From: Klebsiella pneumoniae
GTDB lineage: Bacteria > Myxococcota_A > UBA796 > SXON01
Direction of reading: 5' to 3'
DNA: 47,706 bases
Assembly: GCA_945861635.1 (NCBI GenBank)
Contig: CAMAWH010000037.1
Span: 1 to 47,706 of the forward strand
A program made the translations under genes and the position numbers. Shown in pieces: positions 24,249 to 33,786 of this stretch. The notes below the pieces were generated by a model. It made no database searches, was not told where the DNA came from, and saw nothing but the letters and a program-made list of their open reading frames with translations. Numbering within the stretch: position 1 is the stretch's first letter; each line of letters starts with the position of its first letter.

Positions 24249-25883
24249 TCACATCCGCCGCCGCGCGAGCCAGGTGCCGACCGCGCCGATGATGGTGATG
24301 CCCGGCATCAAAAGCATGGAAACGACGAACGCGAGCAACCCGCCAACGGGTGTGACGGTCAGCTTTCCCTTTCCGGCCTCGTTGGAACGAATGGACAGCT
24401 GATCCTTCTCGCCAGCCATCCACGCAATGGTGTTGAGGAAGACGTCTTGATTGATGCCCTGCAGGAACAGCCCGTTGCTCAGAAAATCACCGTCCCCGAA
24501 GATGACGACTTTGCCGCCCGCTGCTCGCGCGGGCTGCGGTTCCGCCGTTACGACGGGAGGCGCGAGGGTACCGTCGGCTGCAGGCGCGACGGCGGTCGTC
24601 GTTCGAAGGTTGGCTGGGTCCGTCACCTCGATCACGGCAGCCACGCCGATCGTTCCGACCCGGTCCACTCCTTCGTTCCGCTCAATCGGCTGCACGTCCA
24701 GATTGGACTCCGCCCAGCCGAGGTCGGACGTGTGCGCGAGATTGGTCACCGTCAGGCCGTCGACCGGCGGCCCCGTCTCGACGGATCGCGCCAGGCGCAT
24801 CACTGCGAGCCCCTTCAGCTTTTCCGTAATGGCGTGGGGTGCCCAACTGCTTTCATCCAAGGCGACGAACGAACCGTCGCCCATCTGCCGGTTTGGATCG
24901 CCCTCAATCGCCACGTCATTGCTGACCGTGACGCCGTACCGCTCCATGTCGGCGGCGGTGTTGGGCGATTCCATTGGATCGAGCGTAACAATAAGTTTTC
25001 CGCCGGCCGCGACGTACGCCGCAAGCCGATCCAACTCCGCCGGCAACAGGTCGGTTCGCGGCGACGCGAGCACGATGACCTCGCACATTTCCAGCGTCGG
25101 TTGCTTCTCGAGCAACGAAATGTCCGACACTTTGTAATTCTGGCCTTCGAGCTTGGTTACGGCGCTTGCTAGCCCACCGGCCGTGCTCTCGTCCTCGGCG
25201 CCGCGTTCGTCGTGACCGGTGACGGCGCACACGGGATGCTGGCGTTCGGCAACCACGTTGACGAGCGCGTTGGTGACGCTCTCCTCGTCGAATTTGGAAT
25301 CGACGCGCTGCTCGCTCTTTCCGGTGCGGAAAATGACGGTGCCGGAGGGGGATGTGATCTTTTCCTTCTCGGCGACCATCGGGTCCGCGTAAGGATCGTG
25401 GTACTGGATCTTCAGGAGTGTCGTGTTGTCAGCGTAGTTCGCCATCAGTTCTCGAAAGTTTCCGTCCTCCGGCGATCCGGTTTGGAAGAACGCGATGACC
25501 GCGATTTCCTGATTCAACCCCTTCACGATGTCAACCGACTGCTGCGAGAGGGTGTACCGCTTCGATTCCGTGAGGTCCCAACGCTTGTCGATGCGGGCGC
25601 CGATCACGTTGAGCGCCACCGCAATCGCGAGGGCGAGCAACGCCGCGAAGGACGCCGTGGTGCTGCGGATGACGGTCTGGTCCTTCCCGAGGTTGGAGAG
25701 CGAGCCCCAATCCATGAACAGCCACAGCGCGACGAGTAATCCGCCGGTTCCACCCACGACTTTGGCCCACAAGAAGATGGACTCCATCTGCTTGTACTCG
25801 GCGAGCGCCCAGGCCGCGCCGAAAACCATCAGGCAAAACACCCCGAGCAGGGCAAAGAACCAACCAAGTGCACGGAACATCAT
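24249..25883 (-). CDS. GldG-type ABC-associated membrane protein
   Basis: A 544-residue protein from ATG 25883, which shares its first base with the stop of the permease gene (TGATG); GTG 25892 is an alternative. There are two helices near the N-terminus (about 8-30 and 38-60), a third at ~80-97, and a last one near the C-terminus (GGLLAFVVSMLLMPGITIIG). The body holds the GldG/ABC_transp_aux fold: a first domain (KRYTLSQQSVDIVKGL, AFFQ) and a second with VIVLASPRTDLLPAELDRLAAY, GGKLIVTLDP and a final GKVVIFGDGDFLSNG. It is the third part of an ABC-2 export system with unknown cargo. Confidence 0.87.
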   Translation of the reverse strand: MMFRALGWFFALLGVFCLMVFGAAWALAEYKQMESIFLWAKVVGGTGGLLVALWLFMDWGSLSNLGKDQTVIRSTTASFAALLALAIAVALNVIGARIDKRWDLTESKRYTLSQQSVDIVKGLNQEIAVIAFFQTGSPEDGNFRELMANYADNTTLLKIQYHDPYADPMVAEKEKITSPSGTVIFRTGKSEQRVDSKFDEESVTNALVNVVAERQHPVCAVTGHDERGAEDESTAGGLASAVTKLEGQNYKVSDISLLEKQPTLEMCEVIVLASPRTDLLPAELDRLAAYVAAGGKLIVTLDPMESPNTAADMERYGVTVSNDVAIEGDPNRQMGDGSFVALDESSWAPHAITEKLKGLAVMRLARSVETGPPVDGLTVTNLAHTSDLGWAESNLDVQPIERNEGVDRVGTIGVAAVIEVTDPANLRTTTAVAPAADGTLAPPVVTAEPQPARAAGGKVVIFGDGDFLSNGLFLQGINQDVFLNTIAWMAGEKDQLSIRSNEAGKGKLTVTPVGGLLAFVVSMLLMPGITIIGAVGTWLARRRM

Positions 25884-26647
25884 CAGCGCCACCGCAACGC
25901 TTCCACCCGTTGGGTGGCTGCGAACAAGAAAAATGCAATGAAGGTCAGGAAGTAGAAGATGTCACCGGCGTGGACGACCCCCTTTCCGAGGCCCTCAAGA
26001 TGGTGGAGCATGGAGATATACTCCACGGTAGACTTGACTTTTCCATCACCCGCGACCTGACCCACCCATCCGACGATCCACGTCAGCATGTTGAACGAGA
26101 ACGCGATGATCAGGGCAATGAGCTGGTTCTCGGTGAGCGAGGACGCGAACAGCCCGATGGCAACGTAGGCGGCTAGCAACAGCACGAAACCGAGATAGTT
26201 CGCTGCGAGTACCCCGACGTCGGGCTCCCCGAGCCAGTTGAGGAGAATCGGAAACTGCAGCGTACTTGCCACCATCACTCCGGCAAATCCAAGCGCGCCG
26301 AGGAACTTCCCGATCACGATCTCGAACGACGAAACGGGCGAGGTCAGAAGCAACTCAAGGCTTTTCTGTTGGCGATCTTCCGCGAACAGGCGCATGGTCA
26401 GGGCCGGCATGACGAGGAGCGCGATGACGCCGAGGTTTCCGAAGAGCGGCTGCACGATCCAATCGTTCATGTTCATCTGGTCGAGCTGCCCGCCGTAGGC
26501 CTGCTCCGCCTGCATGGCGTAGCCGAGCAGCATCAGGATGAAGAAGAACCCGGAGATGAGGACGAAGCCGCACAGGCTGATCCACCCAATCGGACTAGCG
26601 AAATACGCCGACGTCTCCCGGCGGGCGATGGCGAATATGGCGTTCAT
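25883..26647 (-). CDS. ABC-2 permease (GldF-type)
   Basis: A 254-residue, six-helix membrane protein. The start ATG 26647 overlaps the ATPase stop (ATGA). The N-terminus AIARRETSAYFASPIGWISL carries the ABC-2 KRE-YF-SPxxxI motif, and QKSLELLLTSPVSSFEIVIGKFLG is the ABC-2 signature between helices 2 and 3. Its gene order (ATPase, permease, GldG-like) is the GldAFG arrangement. In non-gliding bacteria this family exports unknown substrates. Confidence 0.9.
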   Translation of the reverse strand: MNAIFAIARRETSAYFASPIGWISLCGFVLISGFFFILMLLGYAMQAEQAYGGQLDQMNMNDWIVQPLFGNLGVIALLVMPALTMRLFAEDRQQKSLELLLTSPVSSFEIVIGKFLGALGFAGVMVASTLQFPILLNWLGEPDVGVLAANYLGFVLLLAAYVAIGLFASSLTENQLIALIIAFSFNMLTWIVGWVGQVAGDGKVKSTVEYISMLHHLEGLGKGVVHAGDIFYFLTFIAFFLFAATQRVEALRWR

Positions 26648-27555
26648 GACTTTCCTCCGGTGGTGAGCCGCAGGAACACGTCTTCCAAGCGTTCACGGCC
26701 GCTGAATTCGAGAATTCCGAATCGAGTCGCCACGGCGGCGACCGCCTCACGAATGTCTCCGTCGGCGCGAACGATGTAGCCCAGACCTTCCTCATCGACG
26801 GCGATCACGCCGGGAACGGCCGCGAGCGCTGCCCGAGCGTCGTCTCCTCGGCGGGAAACCTCCACCCGCACCGTGGCGCCGGCGCGCGAGAGATTCGCAA
26901 TTGTGTCCTGAGCAACGATCTTTCCGCGGTTGATGACGACAACGCGCGAGCAGATCGCCTCGATTTCCGCGAGCACGTGCGTCGACAGCACGATGGTGCT
27001 GGCCCCCTCGGCGCCATCCCCCTCGGCCAGGTCCTTGATGAGTTGCCGAATTTCGACCCGCTGCGCCGGGTCGAGTCCCGACGTGGGCTCGTCCAAAACC
27101 AGTACGGCAGGCTGGTGAACGAGCGCCTGGGCAAGGCCGACCCGCTGACGGTAGCCCTTGGAGAGGTGATCGATCAGGCGGTTGGCGACCGTGTCGAGGC
27201 CGACCCGGCCTAGCGCCTTGTTCGTGGCGCCCGTGACGTTGGCGACACCCTTGATCGTGGCCGCAAAGGCTACATAATCTCGAACCGTCATATTGACGTA
27301 GACGGGCGGTACTTCCGGGGAGTAGCCGAGCATGGCTTGTACCTTGCGCGGCGCGTCGGCCACGTCGTGACCTCCGACGCGCGCCGTACCGGCGGACGCG
27401 CCGAGCGAGCCGGCGATGATGCGCATCGTCGTGCTTTTCCCCGCACCGTTGGGGCCAAGAAATCCGACGACTTCACCTTTGGCGACCGAAAACGTGACGT
27501 CTTCGATAGCGGCAATGTCGCCATAGTGCTTTGTAAGGCGTTCAACCTCGATCAT
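26644..27555 (-). CDS. ABC transporter ATPase (GldA-type)
   Basis: A 303-residue protein from ATG 27555; the long open frame upstream runs antisense through a lipoprotein gene and is not real. Walker A GPNGAGKST (34-42), Q-loop region GYSPEVPPV, signature LSKGYRQR (131-138), Walker B VLVLDEPTSGLDP (151-163) and switch His in STHVLAEIE are all present. The C-terminal ~80 residues are the usual regulatory domain of ABC-2 ATPases. It is the first gene of a three-gene unit and divergent from the first MopE-like lipoprotein gene (94 bases between). Confidence 0.95.
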   Translation of the reverse strand: MIEVERLTKHYGDIAAIEDVTFSVAKGEVVGFLGPNGAGKSTTMRIIAGSLGASAGTARVGGHDVADAPRKVQAMLGYSPEVPPVYVNMTVRDYVAFAATIKGVANVTGATNKALGRVGLDTVANRLIDHLSKGYRQRVGLAQALVHQPAVLVLDEPTSGLDPAQRVEIRQLIKDLAEGDGAEGASTIVLSTHVLAEIEAICSRVVVINRGKIVAQDTIANLSRAGATVRVEVSRRGDDARAALAAVPGVIAVDEEGLGYIVRADGDIREAVAAVATRFGILEFSGRERLEDVFLRLTTGGKS

Positions 27556-27649
27556 AGTGGTGTCGGTCCAGGGTTCGGGGTTCGGGGCACCTGCTAACCC
27601 CAGCACCCCGTTGTGTCGAAACGACGCGCGCCGGGCTACGGTGGTGTCG

Positions 27650-28840
27650 ATGTTGAGCCTCCTCCTGAGCGCCGGCTGCGGCGCCTCCTGGCAGAACGTG
27701 GACCCAAGTTCCGTAGGGGATTCCGGGCGTATCGACAGTGGCGACTGGGCCGATGCCGACACGGACGCGGACGCGGATACGGACACGGACACCGACACGT
27801 CCATCACGCCAACCGACGCCGACGAAGACGGTGTCAGCGTCGAGGACGGCGATTGCGATGATGCCGATCCTGACGTGCATCCCGGTGCAGTGGAGCAGTG
27901 CGATTCGTCGCAAGTGGACGAGGATTGTGACGGCCTCGCCGACGACGCCGATATCGACGTCTCAGGAAAAGTCGTGACATTCCACGACGCAGATGGGGAT
28001 GGGTACGGCACGGGCGCCGGTGTCGCGTGGTGTTCGCCTCCACCAGGAGAGGATGCGGCCGCCCCCGACGATTGCGATGACTCTGCTGCGGCGGTGTACC
28101 CCGCCTCCGCCGACGGGACCGGGGGGGATGGTGTGGACAACGACTGCGATGGTTTTGTGGACGAGGACACGCTCGCCGACGCAGACGTCATGATCACCGA
28201 GTTGTTTTGGCGGGGAGATGAAAACTATTCGAACTACGTGCCGGTCGGCGCGTACCAGTGGGTCGAGATCTACAACAACGCCGGCGTGACTTTGCACCTT
28301 GACGCGTGGTCGTTGGATCTGTGCACGGTTGCCGGCGCCGCGGTCACGTCGGCGCCAACCGCCGCGGCCTGCGTCGCCGGTGCAACCACGACGGTGACGC
28401 TGCCCGCGGGGACGACGCTCGCGGCCGGCGCTCGTCTGGTCATGTGCTCCGACTCGTCGGTGATGCCGGACTGTGACCTCGACTTTGACTTCGCGGCGGG
28501 GATGCCGGGCATGAGCGCCCGACACGGCTGGGTTTCGCTGCGCGCGCGCGGCGCCACGCTTGGCCCCGCGGCCACGACCCCAACCAGCGATCTTCCCCTC
28601 GACAGCGTCGCCTATTTCTACAAATCCGGGTCGGACTATTGGCCGTCGGGCGCCGGCCGCACGACGCGCCTGGAGGACACGTCGGCCGTCGGCGCAACGG
28701 ACTCCACGGCCAACGATTCGTACGGCGCCGCAGGCCCTTCGTTCACGAATTGGTGTGTCGCGGAGAACACGACGAAGTGGACGCTCTCAGGCGTCAATAA
28801 ATACGGCACGCCCGGTGCCGCGAACGGCAGCTGCCCGTAA
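27650..28840 (+). CDS. lipoprotein 1: MopE-like repeats plus lamin-tail-like C-terminus
   Basis: A 396-residue protein from ATG 27650 (in-frame GTGs at 27641 and 27644 are possible). MLSLLLSAGC is a short lipoprotein signal; Cys10 would be lipidated, and the GCGASW that follows is shared with the next lipoprotein (GCGATW). An Asp/Thr stalk (DADTDADADTDTDTDT) leads to two MopE-like metal-binding repeats (DGDCDDADPDVHPGA, EQCD..DEDCDGLADD; DDCDDSAAAVYP, DNDCDGFVDED). The C-terminal ~220 residues, from ADVMITELFW with YQWVEIYNNAGV and LHLDAWSLDLC, match a lamin-tail-like (LTD) beta-sandwich. Probably exposed on the outer membrane. It is a small relative of the following three genes. Confidence 0.8.
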   Translation: MLSLLLSAGCGASWQNVDPSSVGDSGRIDSGDWADADTDADADTDTDTDTSITPTDADEDGVSVEDGDCDDADPDVHPGAVEQCDSSQVDEDCDGLADDADIDVSGKVVTFHDADGDGYGTGAGVAWCSPPPGEDAAAPDDCDDSAAAVYPASADGTGGDGVDNDCDGFVDEDTLADADVMITELFWRGDENYSNYVPVGAYQWVEIYNNAGVTLHLDAWSLDLCTVAGAAVTSAPTAAACVAGATTTVTLPAGTTLAAGARLVMCSDSSVMPDCDLDFDFAAGMPGMSARHGWVSLRARGATLGPAATTPTSDLPLDSVAYFYKSGSDYWPSGAGRTTRLEDTSAVGATDSTANDSYGAAGPSFTNWCVAENTTKWTLSGVNKYGTPGAANGSCP

Positions 28841-28857
28841 TCCCGCCAACGGCACCG

Positions 28858-28887
28858 TTGCCCCCATCCACCTCGCCGGTCTACACT
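28858..28887 (+). promoter_or_regulatory. sigma-70-type promoter for the large lipoprotein gene
   Basis: TTGCCC at 28858-28863 and TACACT at 28882-28887, spacer 18. The start point would be near 28894, followed by GAGG at 28903-28906 and ATG 28912. This suggests lipoprotein 2 has its own transcript start although it lies only 71 bases after lipoprotein 1. Confidence 0.4.
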
Positions 28888-28911
28888 CCCGGCCGTACAC
28901 TTGAGGATCGC

Positions 28912-31900
28912 ATGCGCTTCGTCACCCCCCTCGTCCTGGCATGGCTACTTGCCGGCTGTGGCGCGACCTGGTCGGTGAAGGACGAAGACGGAGACGGCTT
29001 TGCGGTTACGGCGGGCGATTGTAACGATAAGGACGGGGAAATCGGGCCGTCGGCCACGGAAGTCTGGTACAATGGCGTCGATGAAAATTGCGATGGCAAT
29101 GACGACGATCAGGACCTCGACGGGTTCCCGGGTGTAGATGCGGGCGGCGCGGATTGCTGGGACGATCCCTCGTCGATACCCGAAGAATTTTCTGCACTCA
29201 ACGGCATGGCGCAGCCCGCCGCAGACGCGGTCAATCCGGACGCAGCCGAGGTCTGGTACGACGGACTGGACGGCAATTGTGACGGAGAAGACGACTTCGA
29301 TCAAGACAAAGACGGGCACGCAACCCTGAATGTCACCGAGACCCGCACGGAATTGCCGATCGATGACTGCTACGACGCGGTAGACGACGGCTACCCGATT
29401 CTTGCGGACGATTGCCTGAGCGAGCCGGCCGTGGAATTGCCGCCGGAGCAGGTGTACCCGGGCGCCACCGACGAGGTCTACGACGGTACGGACGCCGATT
29501 GTTCCGGGGACACGGACTTCGACAAGGACGGCGATAGCTGGCCGATCTGTTCGGATTGCGCGGACGTGGACAACGTGCACTGTGGCGATTGCGACGACGA
29601 AGACGAACTCGTGTACCCGAATGACACGCCCGAGGTCTGGTACAACGGCGTCGATGAAAACTGCGACAACAACGACGGAGATCAGGATTTCGACGGCTAC
29701 GTCGTGGAGGCCTACTCCTTCCCCATCGTCGAAGGTAGCGGCCTCGAAGAGGGGGATTGCTGGGACGATCCGGAGAGCACTCCCACCGAGTACTCGCCGA
29801 TCAACGGGTTTCCGGACGTGGCCTCGGACGAGGTCAACCCGGCGCATTCGGACGCGTGGTACGACGGCATCGATCAGAATTGTGACGACGCTGACGATTT
29901 CGATGCCGACGCCGACTCCTACGCCACCGACGCCTATGCCAACCGCGCCTCCGTCACCGGTGACGATTGTGATGACGCCGAGGGCGCCGTGCATCCCGGA
30001 GCATCGGAGGTCTACTACGACGGCACCGATCAGAATTGTGACGGCGAAAGTGACTACGATCAGGACGGTGACGGTTACGACAGTGACGACTATACGGCCG
30101 GCACACACGACGATTGTGACGATACCCGACCCGTCGTGAACCCGGGCGTGAACGAAGACTGCGGGACGGCCTTCGACGATGATTGTGACACCGACCTCAA
30201 CGACGTCGGCGCCACCGACTGCGAGGTCTACTATTACGACGCCGACAGTGACGGCTACGGCGACATCACGAAGTACGAATGCGTCTGTGAGCCGCGGGAT
30301 ACCTACGAGATCCTTGCCGTCACGACCTCGAATGACGACTGTGATGACTCGGACTCCGGTGACTTCCCCGGGGCAACGGAAAGCGTGGACAACCACGACG
30401 ACGAAGACTGTGACGGGGTCGACACCTGCTGGACCGACAACGACCTTGACACCTACGGCAGCACCACCACGAAAGACTCGAACGACCTGGATTGTACGGA
30501 TTCGACCGAGGCCAACGACGACGACGATTGTGACGACACGGACGACGACACCTTTCCCGGCGCCGCGGAGACGGAGTCCGCCACAGCGTGCATGAACGAC
30601 GACGACGCCGACGGCTACGGGGATGCAACGAGCAGCGCCCTCTACACGGAAGGCACCGACCTCGACGACAACAAAAGCACCTGCACCACCTCCCTTGCCG
30701 ATACCGACGGGGACGGCTTTTACAATTGTCAGGACCAGTGCGCCGACACCGACGGGGACAACTACGGGACAACGAGCACGGCGGCCAGTAATTGCCGAGA
30801 TGCTTCGGGCGTGACCTGCGCCAAGGACACCGCGTGCACGGGCACGGACGTCAACGACGCCATGAGCACGTGCACGACCTCGGGAACCTACATCGATACC
30901 GACGGAGATGGGTTTTACAACTGTCAGGACCGCTGCGCAGACGTCGATGGCGACAACTACGGAACGACCAGCACGGCGGCCGCGCTTTGCGTGACCAACG
31001 GCGCCAGCGGTGGAACGACGACGTGCGCGGGCGATGCCGCGTGCACATCCACCGACGTGGACGACGCAAAAAGCACGTGCACGACCTCCACGACGGACAC
31101 CGACGGGGACGGCTACTACAATTGCCAGGACCAGTGCGCGGACGTCGATGGGGACAATTACGGCACGACGAGCACGGCCGCGGCGCTCTGCGTCACCAAC
31201 GGCGCCAGCGGTGGCACCACGACGTGTGCGGCGGATGCGGCGTGTACCTCCACGGATCTCGACGACGGCAAGAGCACATGCACGACGTCGCTGACCGACA
31301 CCGACGGAGATGGCTACTACAACTGCCAGGACCAGTGCGCCGACGTCGATGGGGATAATTACGGCACGACGAGCACGGCGGCCGCGAGCTGCGTGACCAA
31401 CGGTGGCAGCGGCGGAACCACGTCCTGCGCCGGTGATGCCGCGTGTACCTCGACCGATCTGGACGACGCAAAGAGCACGTGCACGACGTCGTTGGCCGAC
31501 ACCGACGGCGACGGCGTGTACAATTGTCAGGACCAGTGCGCCGATGTGGACGGGGACAATTACGGCACGACCAGCACGGCGGCAGCGGCGTGCGTGACCA
31601 ACGGGGCCAGCGGCGGAACCACGTCCTGCGCTGGCGATGCTGCGTGCTCCTCCACCGACATCGACGATGCGAAAAGCACTTGCACAACCTCCATCACGGA
31701 CACCGACGGGGACGGCTACTACAACTGTCAGGACCAGTGCGCGGACGTCGATGGTGACAACTACGGAACCACGAGCACGGCCGCAGCGGCCTGCGTCACC
31801 AACGGCGGCAGCGGAGGGACGACGACGTGCGCCGGCGATTCGGCGTGCACCTCGACCGACGTAGACGATGCGAAAAGCACCTGTACGACGTCCACAACCG

Positions 31901-33786
31901 ACACCGACGGTGACGGCTACTACAACTGTCAGGATCAGTGCGCGGACGTCGATGGCGATAACTACGGCACGACGAGTACGGCCGCCGCGGCATGCGTGAC
32001 CAATGGCGCGAGTGGGGGCACCACGACGTGCGCCGGCGATTCCGCATGTACGGCCGCGGACCTCGACGACGCCAAGAGCACGTGCACGACATCGCTCACC
32101 GACACCGACGGCGATGGCGTGTACAACTGTCAGGATCAGTGCGCGGACGTCGACGGCGATAATTACGGAACAACCAGCACAGCCGCCGCGGCGTGCGTGA
32201 CCAACGGCGGCAGCGGCGGCACGACAAGCTGCGCCGGTGACGCCGCGTGTACGTCCACGGACATCAACGACGCCATGAGCACGTGCACGACATCGGGCAC
32301 CTACATCGACACCGACGGCGACGGCATCTACAATTGTCAGGACCAGTGCGCGGACGTGGACGGCGATAATTACGGCACCACCAGTACCGCCGCCGCGGCC
32401 TGCGTCACCAACGGTGCCAGCGGGGGCACGACAACCTGCGCCGGTGACGCCGCGTGTACCTCTACGGACGTGGACGACGCGAAAAGCACCTGCACCACGT
32501 CCACGACCGACACCGACGGGGACGGCTACTACAATTGCCAGGATCAATGCTCCGACGTCGACGGCGACAATTACGGCACCACCAGCACGGCGGCTGCGGC
32601 CTGCGTCACCAACGGCGCAAGCGGCGGAACCACCACGTGTGCCGGCGATTCAGCGTGCACGTCCACGGACGTGGACGATGCGAAAAGCACGTGCACGACA
32701 TCGACGACGGACACCGACGGGGACGGCTACTACAATTGCCAGGACCAGTGCGCCGACGTCGATGGCGACAACTACGGGACGACCAGCACGGCCGCAGCGC
32801 TTTGCGTCACCAACGGCGCCAGCGGGGGCACAACGTCGTGCGCCGCGGACACTGCGTGCACATCCACCGACGTCAACGACGCCATGAGCACGTGCACGAC
32901 CTCAGCGACCTACATCGACAGTGACGGGGACACGGTCTACGACTGTCAGGATCAATGTGACGACGACGACGGGGACAACTACGGCACGACCAGCACGGGG
33001 GCGGCCGCTTGCGTGACGAACGGCGCCAGCGGCGGAACGACGACCTGCGCGGGAGACGCGGCGTGTACCGATGTCGATTGCGACGATACGGACGCCACCA
33101 TTCACACCGGGGCCGCCGATCCGACGGATGGCACCTACCTCGACGAAGACTGTGACGGCTTCATCGACGAGGACGGCATCGTGGCGGGTGACGTCGTGAT
33201 CAGCGAGTTCTTCCTCGGCGCGGCCCAGGCGTACGACTTCATCGAATTCTACAACCCGACGGTCGACGACATCTACCTGGATGCGTGGCGCCTCGACTTC
33301 TGCTTCGAGTCGGACAACACGACGACGACGCCTCCGTACAGTTCGGGTTGCGACACGCTGCTGACGTTGACGTTCCCGACGGACGGCACCGCGCCCATCA
33401 TCGAAGCGGGTGGATACGCGTTCATCTGCAACGACAACTCGGTGCAGACGGGCACCTATCCGTGCGACTACGAGTTCACCTACCCCGGCGCTGCGCTCGA
33501 ACCGGAAACGGGCCTGCTCAAACTCCGAGCCACCTCGGCGGCGCAGATTGACCAGATCACGTGGTGGCAGTCCCTGTCCGGCTTGGACAGTTGGCCGACG
33601 TCGGCGTTGTACTCGGTGCAACTCGACACCGCGGATTTCGACTACAACACCAACAACGACTACAGTACGACGAGCCTGACGACGAACGCCGACATCTGGT
33701 GCCTGTCGGCCAGCGCGGCGGACTGGGCGACGGGCTCGGCGGATTACCGCGGTACGCCGGGCGAACCCAACACGACCTGCCCCTGA
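28912..33786 (+). CDS. lipoprotein 2: giant Asp/Cys-rich repeat protein with lamin-tail-like C-terminus
   Basis: A 1624-residue protein from ATG 28912 with GAGG at 28903-28906. MRFVTPLVLAWLLAGCGATW is a good lipoprotein signal with lipobox LAGC. Residues ~20-560 hold MopE-like repeats, including at least five with the Trp/Tyr form WYDG or WYNG before the conserved NCDG, and several with the normal Cys form. Residues ~610-1385 are twelve copies of a ~67-residue unit (see the repeat entry), rich in DxDGDG loops that resemble thrombospondin type-3 calcium-binding repeats, with six cysteines each. The C-terminal ~200 residues (GDVVISEFFLGAAQAYDFIE) are an LTD-like domain as in lipoprotein 1. Probably a surface-anchored, calcium- or copper-loaded disulfide-rich rod; function unknown. 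Confidence 0.88.
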   Translation: MRFVTPLVLAWLLAGCGATWSVKDEDGDGFAVTAGDCNDKDGEIGPSATEVWYNGVDENCDGNDDDQDLDGFPGVDAGGADCWDDPSSIPEEFSALNGMAQPAADAVNPDAAEVWYDGLDGNCDGEDDFDQDKDGHATLNVTETRTELPIDDCYDAVDDGYPILADDCLSEPAVELPPEQVYPGATDEVYDGTDADCSGDTDFDKDGDSWPICSDCADVDNVHCGDCDDEDELVYPNDTPEVWYNGVDENCDNNDGDQDFDGYVVEAYSFPIVEGSGLEEGDCWDDPESTPTEYSPINGFPDVASDEVNPAHSDAWYDGIDQNCDDADDFDADADSYATDAYANRASVTGDDCDDAEGAVHPGASEVYYDGTDQNCDGESDYDQDGDGYDSDDYTAGTHDDCDDTRPVVNPGVNEDCGTAFDDDCDTDLNDVGATDCEVYYYDADSDGYGDITKYECVCEPRDTYEILAVTTSNDDCDDSDSGDFPGATESVDNHDDEDCDGVDTCWTDNDLDTYGSTTTKDSNDLDCTDSTEANDDDDCDDTDDDTFPGAAETESATACMNDDDADGYGDATSSALYTEGTDLDDNKSTCTTSLADTDGDGFYNCQDQCADTDGDNYGTTSTAASNCRDASGVTCAKDTACTGTDVNDAMSTCTTSGTYIDTDGDGFYNCQDRCADVDGDNYGTTSTAAALCVTNGASGGTTTCAGDAACTSTDVDDAKSTCTTSTTDTDGDGYYNCQDQCADVDGDNYGTTSTAAALCVTNGASGGTTTCAADAACTSTDLDDGKSTCTTSLTDTDGDGYYNCQDQCADVDGDNYGTTSTAAASCVTNGGSGGTTSCAGDAACTSTDLDDAKSTCTTSLADTDGDGVYNCQDQCADVDGDNYGTTSTAAAACVTNGASGGTTSCAGDAACSSTDIDDAKSTCTTSITDTDGDGYYNCQDQCADVDGDNYGTTSTAAAACVTNGGSGGTTTCAGDSACTSTDVDDAKSTCTTSTTDTDGDGYYNCQDQCADVDGDNYGTTSTAAAACVTNGASGGTTTCAGDSACTAADLDDAKSTCTTSLTDTDGDGVYNCQDQCADVDGDNYGTTSTAAAACVTNGGSGGTTSCAGDAACTSTDINDAMSTCTTSGTYIDTDGDGIYNCQDQCADVDGDNYGTTSTAAAACVTNGASGGTTTCAGDAACTSTDVDDAKSTCTTSTTDTDGDGYYNCQDQCSDVDGDNYGTTSTAAAACVTNGASGGTTTCAGDSACTSTDVDDAKSTCTTSTTDTDGDGYYNCQDQCADVDGDNYGTTSTAAALCVTNGASGGTTSCAADTACTSTDVNDAMSTCTTSATYIDSDGDTVYDCQDQCDDDDGDNYGTTSTGAAACVTNGASGGTTTCAGDAACTDVDCDDTDATIHTGAADPTDGTYLDEDCDGFIDEDGIVAGDVVISEFFLGAAQAYDFIEFYNPTVDDIYLDAWRLDFCFESDNTTTTPPYSSGCDTLLTLTFPTDGTAPIIEAGGYAFICNDNSVQTGTYPCDYEFTYPGAALEPETGLLKLRATSAAQIDQITWWQSLSGLDSWPTSALYSVQLDTADFDYNTNNDYSTTSLTTNADIWCLSASAADWATGSADYRGTPGEPNTTCP
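30739..33066 (+). repeat. twelve tandem ~201-bp coding repeats (67-residue units)
   Basis: The motif GDNYGTTST recurs twelve times in lipoprotein 2. Unit spacing measured at three boundaries is 195, 201 and 201 bases (starts at 30739, 30934, 31135, 31336). Each unit carries CADVDGDNYG, CVTNG.SGGTT, CA.D.AC, STCTTS and DTDGDGYYNCQDQ, six cysteines in all. The protein is nearly constant while third codon positions differ widely between copies, so the copies are not recent simple duplications. The first and last units are degenerate. Confidence 0.95.

Noticed and set aside
27556..27649. tRNA T-arm-like GGTTCGGGG in the divergent gap
   Set aside because: Only the T-loop-like piece is present; no acceptor stem or anticodon arm can be folded, and the sequence is a short GGGTTC direct repeat.
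28945..32547. A 1200-codon open frame on the minus strand opposite lipoprotein 2
   Set aside because: It is a by-product of Asp/Gly/Thr codons (GAC, GGC, ACC) that read as Val/Ala/Gly on the other strand. The protein is low-complexity Val/Ala/Arg-rich, has no start signal, and the plus-strand frame has signal peptide, lipobox and domains.
30739..33066. Could the 201-bp repeats be a CRISPR array or satellite DNA?
   Set aside because: The unit is in one reading frame, has codon-level conservation, and no alternation of short identical repeats with unique spacers.
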